Of a DNA stretch of 64,000 nucleotides, positions 35,353-48,390 are shown piece by piece. This DNA is from Brachypodium distachyon (lineage: Eukaryota > Streptophyta > Magnoliopsida > Poales > Poaceae), in NCBI RefSeq assembly GCF_000005505.3, contig NC_016131.3, positions 9,259,501 to 9,323,500 of the forward strand, read 5' to 3'. How positions within the stretch are numbered: position 1 is the stretch's first letter; every line of letters starts with the position of its first letter. Under the pieces are notes generated by a model. The model worked only from the letters and a program-made list of their open reading frames with translations, did not search any database and had not been told where the DNA came from. A program made the translations under genes and the position numbers.

Positions 35353-35770
35353 ACTGCCAAATATGCCTATCTGGGACTTTTTATTGGGAGAGCGCCGGCG
35401 AGATGTCAGTTCTTCTTATGGCTGGCATGCCGCGACCAATGTTGGACTGCCGGCTCCAGCACAGGAGTTTGGATCCTCCCAGATGTCCGCTGTCTGACCA
35501 AATTCCCGAATATATTTCTCATTTGTTGCTGGGATGTGTGGTTGCTAGGGAGGTATGGTTTATTGTTCTTCAAGGCTGGAACATGGTAGAGTTGGATGGC
35601 TAATGCAGACGGTTCATGGGAGCAAGAAGCATTTTCAGCATCGGGAAGAACAGGAACAAGGTTATCTTTGACGAGATGCTATTCCAAGGTTATCTTTGAC
35701 GGGAAGAACAGGAACAAGGTTATCTTAGTGATATTCAATTCTAGGGGATGTAGTGGCGTCTGGCCAATTT
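35353..35770 (+). pseudogene. LINE reverse-transcriptase C-terminal (zf-RVT) relic
   Basis: The frame at 35319-35603 reads MLDCRLQHRSLDPPRCPLSD, then HLLLGCVVAREVWF, matching the zinc-binding zf-RVT domain at the end of plant LINE ORF2. It breaks after WNMVELDG. Further downstream GKNRNKVIFD-type codons appear twice in a local duplication. Confidence 0.7.
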
Positions 35771-35950
35771 GTTAAGAAGTACTCCCGTGGTGAGACACAC
35801 GGCAATTCTAGGGGATATTGTGGAGTAGCATTTTCGGTGTTTTGCCGGGTGTGGATCTCCCGTGGTGAGACACCGGCTAATAATATCTGTACTCGCACTA
35901 TTGGCAAAATGCGGTGGTTTGACACGCTAATAATCTCTGTACTCGCCCTA
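35640..35950. repeat. Patchwork of short direct repeats
   Basis: GGGAAGAACAGGAACAAGGT occurs twice (about 35644 and 35701), AATTCTAGGGGAT twice (35738, 35804), CCCGTGGTGAGACAC twice (35783, 35858), and CTAATAAT-TCTGTACTCGC twice (35877, 35926). The repeats interleave. Confidence 0.6.
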
Positions 35951-36395
35951 TTTTCATAATATCTTAGAAATTCTGAAAGTTAGTCTAGAAAGTTGAAGCT
36001 CTCTTTAAAAGTTCAAAAGTTTTTAGAAAAAGTCAGAAGATCTCAGATTTGAAAGTTTTTCAAGAAAAAGCTAGTACTCATGAGTTTTTTTTAAGTTTTT
36101 CTTATTACTCCTGCCATTAGATAGCTATTTACTTATGTCTCTCGATGATGTATTTGACATTGTCTCTTAAGCCTCCATTAGTCTATGCGGCACATAATGA
36201 ATGAGAAAACCATATCGAGCAAGTATAATAAGGTGAACTAAGCAGATTGTAAGAGTTTAAATATCATTTTTTTGCTGAGTTGGAGAGAGAAGACATGAGA
36301 GAGAAGAAAAGTTGGTTGCAGATGAATAGTCAACTATTGTACAGGCTAAAAAACTATGTGAGAGTGTGAGGTGACGAGGTATTAATAAAACAATA

Positions 36396-36760
36396 ATCCC
36401 TCCGTTCCAAAATGTAGGTCGTATAACTTTTGTTGACTGTGAAACCTATTAAGATTTGGTCAAGTTTTATAGAAAAAATATCAATATTTATAGTGTCAAA
36501 CGAAGATATTATGAAAATATATTTCACGACAGGATCCAACGATCTTCATTTGGCATCCTAAATATTGATATTTTTGGTTATAAGGTTGGTCAAAAATTTT
36601 AAAGTTTAAGAGTTAACAAAAGTTAAAGTTATGCGACCTACTCCCTCCGTCTCATATTAAGTGTCTCAAATTTGTCCAATATAGATGTATAGCGTCTAAA
36701 TATATGTAATATTTTGACACTTAATATGTGACGGAGGGAATACATCTTTGGGTAAGTAGC
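36396..36760. mobile_element. Stowaway-like MITE interrupted by a younger MITE
   Basis: The left end ATCCCTCCGTTCCAAAATGT with AGGTCGTATAACTTTTGTT pairs with the inverted arm AACAAAAGTTAAAGTTATGC at 36616-36635. The outer right end is displaced by an insertion at 36641-36740, beyond which a worn continuation (TACATCTTTGGG) follows. Confidence 0.6.
36641..36740. mobile_element. Nested 100-bp Stowaway MITE
   Basis: CTCCCTCCGTCTCATATTAA and its inverted partner TTAATATGTGACGGAGGGAA, flanked by TA at 36639-36640 and 36741-36742. It sits in the right terminal repeat of the older element. Confidence 0.8.
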
Positions 36761-37540
36761 TCTCATCGGGACGAACGGAGATGATTCGTGAATGCATGTG
36801 CTTGCACGCGCGTTCGCTTTGGGCCCGTGGAAATGTGAAGTCTAGCAGGTGTTGCCGTCGGAAAATGACCGCGCGTGACTGTCATCCGGCCACAAAGTAA
36901 ACATGCCCAATTAGTTCCGGTTGAAATTTGAGAAAACAGCATTCATGTTTCTTGACTAAGTCCAAGAAACCAACCATAGAAAAGTTGAAAGTTTCTATGT
37001 CAGGAAGATTGAAATTTTATATGCACTATGAGTGTGGTTATATCCGGGCGTAGCTGGGGTGGCCAGGTGGTCCATGGAGTACCTTGAGATTTTCCAATCA
37101 TCTATAAAACATAGATAAAAAATATGAAACATCAAAATAAATAAATTTGTATGAATATTTTTATTGTTAGACCATCCTGAAAATTTAGCTGGCTACGTCA
37201 CTGGTTATATCTTTTTTGACGGACAAATATCACTTTATTACTGCAGGTACAAGTTTTAAGCAAGGGCCAAGTTTTAAGCAAAATCATAAATCTCAGTCAA
37301 GACATGCATCAAAGCCGATTGAGATTTTGGATCTACACTCACTTGTCACTTCTCTCCCACGTGCTGCTATTAGATTAAGATCTAAAAAACGGGTCGGCGG
37401 CAAATTCTCTTTAGCAAAATTGATTTTATGTTTATGTGTTTTTAAGAGATTTTATATTTAGTGGAAGGCGAAGATCCCGGAGTGCACGGGCGATGGTGAT
37501 TGAGTGCGACAAGGTGTGACTCGTGGAAGTTTTAGATCTG
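36761..37540. other. Intergenic, nothing recognised
   Basis: AT-rich DNA before the duplicated CRK promoter begins near 37545. Confidence 0.5.
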
Positions 37541-37687
37541 CGTGATCGAAGTGGCACACCTTGTGCCACGTCATCTATACTGGGGACTTCAGGACGATCT
37601 CACCTTTTGTGACATTTTGTTCACTGGTGCAGTCACAGAGAGAACCCGTCTTCCGCGTGGTGGACTAGCTAGCTTGTCATCAGTCAT

Positions 37688-37725
37688 GGTCAACTACTGT
37701 AAAAGAAAGACTAGCTCGTGGTCAA
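37688..37725 (+). promoter_or_regulatory. Two W-box cores upstream of CRK copy C
   Basis: GGTCAA (inverse TTGACC) occurs at 37688-37693 and 37720-37725, about 120-150 bp before the ATG. The first is in the block shared with copy B. Confidence 0.45.
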
Positions 37726-37840
37726 CGGCAGCATCCAGCGCGCCCATGCTGCCATGCATCATCTATTAATTCATCTCCTCTGCTTTTCATAACCTTGTCC
37801 AGCGAGGGCGAGCAGCGAGCCACCAGCTTCTTAATGTAAA

Positions 37841-40699
<2,859 letters not shown>

Positions 40700-41250
40700 T
40701 GGCTTGGAATTGCGGCACTTCCCTACTCTTGCTCTACTGTGTTTGCTGATACGAATAGGATAACGGCTGTACGCTGAGGCTGAATTATAATCCGTTTCGA
40801 AAGGAAAAATTCTCATGCTGGCTGCCATTTGTTCATTTCCATCGCACCTGGCAAGTTGTAGTTGGCAATACTCCACTTCTCTCTGCGTTAGGATTCGTCT
40901 TTTTAAAAATTTGGACAGACAGTTGTCTATTTTTTAAAACTTCAAGCAAGCAAAGCTAGCATGCTCTATTTTATTGTAACTTCGGATAATCTATATGTAA
41001 TTATCTTTTGTGTGTTACTACTTTTATGTACTCCGTATAACATTTTTCCTTGTGGGAATAAGAAATAAGAAGAAGAAAAATGTGCGTGTGCTATATTTTC
41101 GTCTATGTGCTTTAGACAGAACTTTTTTTTAATTATATAATGGGTGCAGTTTTTTGTAGAAATTATAAAAATCGAATATCAGCAAACAAGCTGCTTCCAA
41201 TGATTGACTTGGACTATTTGGAAGTTTTGCGAAGAGAAAAGAGAAAAATA

Positions 41251-41684
41251 CTTTTTTCGTCCCTCAACTTGTCGGAAAGTCCGCTTTTCATCCCTCGAAA
41301 AAATTTCGTTATTTTTTCGTCCCTCAATTTTCAAAACCGGACACTTTTAGTCCCTCAATCCATCCAAAGTGGTTTTTCTAGTCACGTGTCTGGTTTTCGC
41401 ATAGTTTCTTCACTTATTTATTTTTTCAATCAAGATATGGATGATGCAGATGGAGGAGAAGTACAACCAGTGCTTGGACGAGATCCAGAGCGACGACGGC
41501 CAATTTCAACAGCTTCGGCGGTCACGGGATTAAGTGCAAAACCAGACACGTGGCTAGACAAACCGCTTCGGATAGCATTAAGGACTAAAAGTGTCCGGTT
41601 TTGAAAGTTGAGGGATTTAAAAAGTACGAATTGTTTTTGAGAGACGAGAAATGAACTTTCCGACAAGTTGAGGGACGAAAAAAG
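41251..41684. mobile_element. 434-bp element with long terminal inverted repeats, TA-flanked
   Basis: CTTTTTTCGTCCCTCAACTT at the left is matched by AAGTTGAGGGACGAAAAAAG at the right, and similarity extends inward for about 130 bp on each side (AAAACCGGACACTTTTAGTC and inverse; CACGTGTCTGGTTTT and inverse). TA flanks both ends (41249-41250, 41685-41686). No coding region; it can form a large hairpin. Confidence 0.75.
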
Positions 41685-42024
41685 TAGTCTCTAAAGTATA
41701 TTTTTGGTACCTCAATTGACAGCAAAATGTAAAAATGGTCTCTCAACTCAAATCGTTATCACTCAATCGGCAAAACCATATACTTTTGGTTCTCATCCAA
41801 GTTTGAACAATTTTGCCATACCTATTCGTGCCATGTCACCCTTGTTTCTGGCTCATCTTTTTTTTTAATCTTATTGTTTTAGTCCTTCCGTCTGTTTGGC
41901 CATGTATGAAATGTTTGACTTCTTTGATTTTCTTTGACCGTTGCTTTATAGGCTTGACCATGTCCGGTTGACACTTTGACCGGGGTTGAACTTTGTTTTG
42001 ACTTGGTTGTTGGCATGTATTGTA

Positions 42025-42298
42025 CTCCCTCCGTCCATAGATCAATGTACTTCTAGGTTTTGTCCTAAGTAAAAAAATATTAAAGGTTGACCGGCTATAT
42101 AGAAAAACGTAACAATATTTATGGCACTAAATTAGTATCACTAGAACCATTAGGATGTACTTTAATAATATACCGATTTGATGTCATGTGTGTTGCTTGT
42201 CAAACTGCAGCACTAAATTAGTTCAACTAACTTGTCAAATTTAAAAATGCTTAACTTAGAACAAAATCTAAAAGTATGCTTATTTGTGGACACGGAAG
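42025..42298. mobile_element. Stowaway MITE
   Basis: CTCCCTCCGTCCATAGATCA and inner TTTTGTCCTAAGT pair with ACTTAGAACAAAATCTAAAA and GGACACGGAAG at the right. TA flanks at 42023-42024 and 42299-42300. Confidence 0.75.
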
Positions 42299-42329
42299 TA
42301 GGATTTGAAGCCTGATGCACACAAGAGAT

Positions 42330-42720
42330 TTATTTTACTACAACAGCAAGTTGTTTATTTTACTACAACAGCAAGTTGTTTGCATTCTAGCCCTTCTTCC
42401 TAACCTTCTGGCTATTTTTTTAATCAATGATGCACCTGCTGGCCATTGGGTTGCATTTTGGAAAAAAAGGAGCGAAGTTTGCTCCCCGGTCTTCCGGCGC
42501 GACGGGGTTGCTATTCGCACAGAACTAAAGTTGCAACGACTACAGAACTAAAGTTGCCATCCCACGGGATTAAACGTTTGCTTCCTAGCATTCTGGCGCG
42601 ACGGGATAAAGTGGCCATTCGCACGAAACTAATGTCGCCACGCTCACACAGACCAAGTTGACACCCACAGAACTAAAGTTGACACACCACATAACTAAAG
42701 TTGTCACACCCACAAGACAC
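42330..42720. repeat. Interspersed short repeats (AACTAAAGTTG and CAACAGCAAGTTGT)
   Basis: ATTTTACTACAACAGCAAGT is present twice in tandem at about 42331 and 42357. From 42519 to 42705 AACTAAAGTTG-type words recur five times (42522, 42544, 42630 variant, 42671, 42694). No frame or known element. Confidence 0.5.
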
Positions 42721-43201
42721 GTGGCACAATCTCAGGCATAGTCTTCTCAATCGGATGACTAGCAGATCGTTCGCTCCGAGTGACTAAAAAGCGAACGTTC
42801 GCTCAATAAAAATTCCGAAAAACAAGTTGTTTGCATTGATTTTTAATATTTTTTATTAAGTTCTGGACTAATTAAACTGTTTGTAACCGATATTAGGGAG
42901 TTGTTTCTGAGCAATCCGAGGGAGATCTTCCGCCGTAGCCTAGATCGTCCATCAGGAGATTACCGCAGTCCAATGGTTGGAGGAAACTTCTTTTCTTTTG
43001 TCCGGAAATAGAGGACGATATCGTAACCTGCTGGAAGCAAAATCTTAGGGATACGCACAATCAGTTTAGCAAGGAAACAACTGATCGCGATTACCACTCG
43101 AGATGGCATTCGTGCATCGGCATCCGTTTTGCTTCCGCCGTAATAATCGCGCAGGCACGTCGTCCATCACGTACTTGTCCTGTGGAGAGGTGCGCGCGTG
43201 C

Positions 43202-43210
43202 ATATATATA
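43202..43210 (+). promoter_or_regulatory. TATA box of the DUF674 gene
   Basis: ATATATATA lies about 105 bp before the ATG at 43313, with no other TATA nearby. Confidence 0.6.
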
Positions 43211-43312
43211 GATCGAATCGACCACGCCCATTTCTCCCTTCCTTGAGAACATAGCAGAACATTCATAGCAGCACCGTAGAATAGAAGTATCCAGTATCCA
43301 CCGCCGCTCGAA

Positions 43313-45051
43313 ATGACGGGGAGCACCACCGCAGCCACGACCACCCCGACGAGGACGCTGAGCATGAAGCTCCTGGTGGACACGAAGGCGCGGCGCGTGC
43401 TGTTCGCGGAGGCCGGCAAGGACGGGGTGGACTTCCTCTTCTCCCTCCTGGCCCTGCCCATCGGCACGGCCGTCAAGCTGCTCGGCGCGGGCTCCATGGT
43501 GGGCGCCGCGGGGAACCTCTACGACAGCGTGGAGAAGCTCGACGACACCCACGTCCAGCCCGGCGCGGCCAAGGGCGCGCTGCTCCGGCCCGCCATGGCT
43601 CCCTCGCCGGCGGACGACTCCAACAGCGCCCTCCTCGGCCTGCCGGTCTGGACGCCGCCGTCCAAGAGGTTCTACAGGTGCTCTCACAACTCCTACTCCA
43701 CTTGTCGCAACTACGTGACGGATACGTACGGCACCAAGTGTCCGGGATGTTCCAATGCGATGACTTCCGAAGCCAACTTTGCGCCGGCGGCGTCTGCCCA
43801 GGCCGGCCCCCAGCTGCCGCAGAACGGCTTCGTGAGGGGCGTCGTCACCTACACGGTGATGGACAGCCTCGCGGTCTCGCCCATGTCCGCCATATCCAGC
43901 ATCACGCTGCTCAACACCTTCGCGGTCACGGACCTCAGCGCGCTCCAGGAGAAGGCCGTGCAGATCGGCTACAAGGAGGTGAGCAATCGATCGATCTGCT
44001 TGTTCTTCAATCGGGTTTTTTTTCAGGAGTGTACAGTTTGGTTATATACGTGCAGCCTAATTTTATTTCACGAATTTGGTGATCGATTTTTCTAATGCTC
44101 ACACACACCTCGAAGTTCTTAAATAATCAGCAAGTGAGGAGATTAAAACGTACTAGTCCGCACATGACTAAAAAATTGACAAACCAATTTTTACCTTGTT
44201 TTTTTTTCTCTAAAAATGGCTTTCGTCCAACTTTATTACTACGTACAAATCTTACCATGTTTAATGGTGCTACATAAGGTACCAACAGAATGCATTAACA
44301 ATACACAGTACATGGACACCCAGAAGTTATCCTGCATTTTCTTTAAACCAAATCGACATTGAGACTCTTTTACACATGGCAAATCGAACACGTACGTGTT
44401 ATTATCTACCTGCCTGAGAGCATTGGCAGGTCTAGAATTTATAGAATGTAGACGCAGTGGGTGCAAATAGCACTAATTATATCAATTTATATACTTAAAA
44501 ACACATAAAACTTGAAACGTTATATAGGGATTGCCAAATTCTCTGCGTGCAGCTATCACACACACACCCTGTAAGGCCGTGTTTGTCACAACTGTTTTTA
44601 TAGTGTTTTCTAGTGTATTATCCATTTCAAATTGGAAACACTATGACACCGCCAAATGGTTGTGGGGATTATTCCTAGTTTGATCCAGAAAAGACCGCAT
44701 TTTTGTACCAATTGAAAACAATTTTCATACTAGTGTTAAAAAAACACTAGCGTTTTAGGTTGGAAGGGTTTTTTGAGAGTTTTGAGTAAACAGTCAAAAC
44801 CCTCAAATACGAAAACACTGGTGACTAAAAAAATACAGTAATGATAAATAAGGCCTACCATGGATCTTGCCTGAGGAGTTAGAACTAATGGTACTAGGAA
44901 AAAAATATAGATTAATATTTCATAAAATTGACTCTCGGTTATTATTTGAATTATTTATTTGCAGGGTTTGGAGAATTTGAAGGCTTCACTGCAGTCCAAG
45001 ACAGTTCTCACAGATGTTTTCCTCTGCAAGAAAAAAGAAGAAGTCCTCTAG
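43313..45051 (+). CDS. DUF674 family protein, two exons
   Basis: Exon 1 is 43313-43978 and exon 2 is 44965-45051, joined by a 986-bp GT-AG intron in phase 0; the product is 250 residues. It belongs to the plant-specific DUF674 family: SMKLLVDTKARRVLFAEAGK and then FLFSLLALPIGTAVKLLGAG are the family's N-terminal block. A Cys-rich segment (FYRCSHNSYSTCRNYV, then GTKCPGC) could bind a metal. The C-terminus ends KTVLTDVFLCKKKEEVL, also typical. No signal peptide or membrane helix is evident. The function of the family is unknown. The start is set by the TATA box and the family N-terminus. The intron contains a MITE-like palindrome. Frame and splice sites are intact, so this looks like a working gene. 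Confidence 0.88.
44574..44856. mobile_element. Possible MITE in the DUF674 intron
   Basis: AGGCCGTGTTTGTCACAACTG at the left resembles the inverse of the right end (AGGCCTTATTTATCATTACTG). The interior has several inverted AAAACACTAG words. Ends are imprecise and no clear target duplication was found. Confidence 0.35.
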
Positions 45052-45929
45052 CCACGCTTGAGATCCAGCCGGCGGATTACTTTTTACCCTCAAAGAAAAA
45101 AAGATCCAGCCGGCATAGACGGCTGAGGTCGATATCAAGTTCAGTCAATACTTAGGTTGGTTTGGTCCTTAATTAATTACCTACGGGAAAGGTCTGCATG
45201 CTGGATGTATACAATTACCGTCTTTAAGCTTTTGTTTAGTGATGTTTGGTTATGACAGCTAAATGTATGGATCTTCCGCTAAAAAAACACTGAATTATGA
45301 ATCAGGAAGCTAGCAGGGATGTGATAATTATATTCGACTGTCTATCTATATGGTACTTTTGCTATCAATGTTGGCGGAAGCAGTGTTGCATTATTATTTT
45401 TCTCGTCGGATGTACTAATTAGCTTGCGATCGATTAGTTTGGTTTCGTAGATTGAGTTGCATGTGACTCCTAAAAATCACATTGATATCTTTTCTGCTTA
45501 TAAAATTTGGGGATGGTGGTCGTCAATTCACTTTTTTTTTAGAAAAAAATTGTCATCCTGACAAGTAGATTGCACAAATTCATGAGTTAAAACTTCAGGT
45601 CATAATCATCCTTTGCATAGCCTCTACTACTGACTTTTCTCTCCAATCTCCATGAGTTTGGGTTCAGAGTTCAAATTCAGCAAAAGTCTATCATGCATCA
45701 AGCTTTATGGCATTGGTTCGTAAGGTGACTATCATGTTCTTGAGTTGTAATTTTTTTTTTGATGATTCCGTAGCAAAGCATGGGCACAAAGCTAGTTCTC
45801 TTTTACATTTCTAGGGAATTAAACATTTCAACTTCATGGAAACAAGATGTTCCAGAAGTGAGGGGATCTCTCTCTTTGTCGCTCCTGCCTTTTAATCTGT
45901 CAATTCCTTTAAAATTGTCTCAAGAACAC
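45052..45929. other. 3' flank of the DUF674 gene, nothing recognised
   Basis: AT-rich DNA without a supported feature. Confidence 0.5.
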
Positions 45930-45931
45930 TA

Positions 45932-46193
45932 CGCCCTCTTTCCTCTTTTCCTAAATGCAAGAAGTCCTAACTTTGTTTCAAGTCAAACTTCTTGAATTGT
46001 GACCTAGTTTGTAGAAACTATCAGGATTTAAAATATCAAATAAGTGTATTATGAAAAATATATACCATGATGGATTCAGCAAAACTAATTTAGAATCGTA
46101 AATGTTGGTAGATTTTTTTATAAATTTGGTCAAAGTCTAAAATGTTTAACTTGAAACAAAGTTAGAAATTCTTACATTTTGGAACGGACGGAG
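45932..46193. mobile_element. Stowaway-like MITE, worn
   Basis: The right end TTCTTACATTTTGGAACGGA then CGGAG and the inverse-like left end CTTTTCCTAAATGCAAGAAG enclose about 260 bp with the internal TTGGTCAAAGT word common to this MITE family. Confidence 0.55.
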
Positions 46194-46920
46194 TGTGCCA
46201 TCATTTTCGAAAAAAAGACAGTTCCTCTGCTTTAATCTTGATCAATGAATTGATTTATTTTTTATTTGGGGCTAGCTCGCGTTGCGTGCATCATCTGTTC
46301 CTGCGTGACAAAACCCTTTCGTTCTACGCTTGCGTGCGAAGAAGGGATGGATGCATGTCACGTCCTCCACCGGGCGTGTCTTGTACTGCATGGCACGTAC
46401 GCGGGAGCAGAGCGAAATTGCAGCAATGCACCAAGCATACTGCCGTGTGTCCCGGTGGAAATCTCGATGGCTGGCAACGCTGAGACGCAATGCCATCATT
46501 GCGTCTAGTCTGCTCCGTAATGCCGATTAGACGTTACGAGCGGTCTCCCGAGTGACCGTGGCCGGCGGCTGCAAAGATTGGTTTGCACCGAGTTTCGGGC
46601 CGCGTATCCCCGAATTGTGGCCAAAGCAATCATGCCGCTGCCTCCTTAGCTAGGGAGACCCACTGGACAGGCTCTTGTTCGTCGACGTGGTTTGGGCCGG
46701 CCGCCTGGACAAGTGGACAGCTGCCGCTTGGGGAGGCGGCGGGTCGAGACCAGAGGGCAAAAGGAGAAGAACGCGACGAGTCTCTCCACGATCGTGCTCC
46801 TCCCACGGCCCCGTTTCACCCGCGGATCGAAGCGTTCGTCCGTGGGTCCACATGTCAGTTGGGGAGAGTAAAACCCTCCGCCTTTCCCCGATGCATCCGC
46901 GACCTGATCTCCTATAGCCC
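46194..46920. other. Intergenic, Argonaute gene promoter at the right
   Basis: No coding region is supported. GC content rises from 46300. The last ~200 bp are the promoter of the Argonaute gene. Confidence 0.5.
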
Positions 46921-46922
46921 CT

Positions 46923-46934
46923 CTATATATATAT
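46923..46934 (+). promoter_or_regulatory. TATA box of the Argonaute gene
   Basis: CTATATATATATA lies about 90 bp before the ATG at 47015, giving a leader of about 60 bp. Confidence 0.6.
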
Positions 46935-47159
46935 TCCACACACCTCGACGCCTCCGCTTCAGCTGCAAGTAGTACGAGGCTTCCTGCTCTCGCTCTAAAG
47001 CTGCGATCTTGCAAATGTCTTCGCGCGGCGGCGGTCGTGGAGGAGGCGGCAGGCGCGGCGGCCACTGCCGCGGTGGCGAGTCCTCGGGCGGGCAGCACGA
47101 AGGAGGCCGCGGGCGCGGAGGCGGGGGTGGCCGAGGGCGGGGCAGAGGCGGCCCTGAGC

Positions 47160-47410
47160 CCGGGGCCGAGCTTTTCGGTGGACACGCCGACGCGACGCGC
47201 GGCCGCGGCCGAGGCGGCGAGCAGGGGGGCTATGCCGGACGTGGAGGAGACGGCCGCGGGCGCGGTCGAGGCGGCGAACAAGGGGGAGGACATGGCGGAC
47301 GTGGAGGAAACGGCCTAGGGCGCGGCCGAGGCGGCGAGCAGGGTGCCTAAGGCGGAGGACGTGGAGGAGACGGCCAAGGGCGCGGCCGTGGCCGTGGCGA
47401 CGACGCGGCG
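47160..47410 (+). repeat. RGG-coding repeat in Argonaute exon 1
   Basis: About three ~55-bp units coding GRGRGGEQGG and GRGGDG follow one another (unit starts near 47216, 47271 and 47333). RGG tails of Argonautes are usually arginine-methylated and bind Tudor proteins. The TAA stop lies in the third unit. Confidence 0.6.
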
Positions 47411-48148
47411 AGAGGCCGAGGCGCCGGCAGTGGTGGCCGTGTCCCGGCACCGCAAGCACCCGTGGCTGGCGCCGGGCGAGGAGGCGTGGCCACGGGCGGG
47501 GAGCACCAGGCCCAGCGAGACGTGCAGTGCGGCGCCACTGGGCTCGCTCGGCACGGCGGGCAAGTGATGGCGCCGGCGGAGGTGCTGGGCGCCGAGGTGG
47601 GGCGCAAGATGGTGCTGCAGCAGGCGGAAGCGGGCCAGCAGCGTCCATCGTCGTCATCGGCCGCCGTTGCGAAAGTGGAGGCGGAAAGTAAGGGAAAGGT
47701 GGATCAGGTGGTCGTGGCGGCAGCGGCACCTCGGATGCTGCCGCCTTTGTCGAGCAAGGCAGAGAAGTTCCCGGCGCGGCCGGGGTTTGGGACCGTTGGG
47801 AAGAGGTGCCGAGTTCGCGCCAACCATTTTCTGGTGCAGGTCGCAGAGAAGGAGATCTACCATTACGATGTACGTATATATATCTCGGTATATGTTCGAT
47901 CTGTGCTTCCGTGTGTTCCATATGTATATTGGCGCTTAGCAAAACTCTTAATTTCGCATGAAATTAGACCAGATCGAGTACGTGGATCTCAAAGAAAATC
48001 CAGGTACCAGAAAATATTACAGTATTTAACAAAAAATCAGGCAACTTTACAAATAGCAGATCCGACGTTTTATCTTATCTTAATCTTTGCTACGAAGTCC
48101 CTTAAAAATCAGCCAATCAGCCGACACTAAACTTTGTTAAGTAATGTA

Positions 48149-48390
48149 CTACCTCCGTTCCTAAATGTAAGAAATTTCAGGTTTGTCCTAAGTCAAACTT
48201 CTTCAGGTTTGACCAAGTTTTTAAAAAATCTACCACTCCGTAATATAATTAATTAACATCTTTAATATCAAATGAGAATAGTACGAAAATATATATGATG
48301 ACAGATTTAATAAAACTAACTTGAAGTTTTAGATGTTGATAGATTTTTCTATAAATTTATAAATTTGGTCAAACACGAGGAAGTTTGACT
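48149..48390. mobile_element. Truncated Stowaway-like MITE in Argonaute intron 1
   Basis: The left end CTACCTCCGTTCCTAAATGT and AGTCAAACTTC begin the usual MITE sequence after TA. The interior GATAGATTTTTCTATAAATT and TTTGGTCAAAC are family words. The right terminus is missing. Confidence 0.55.
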
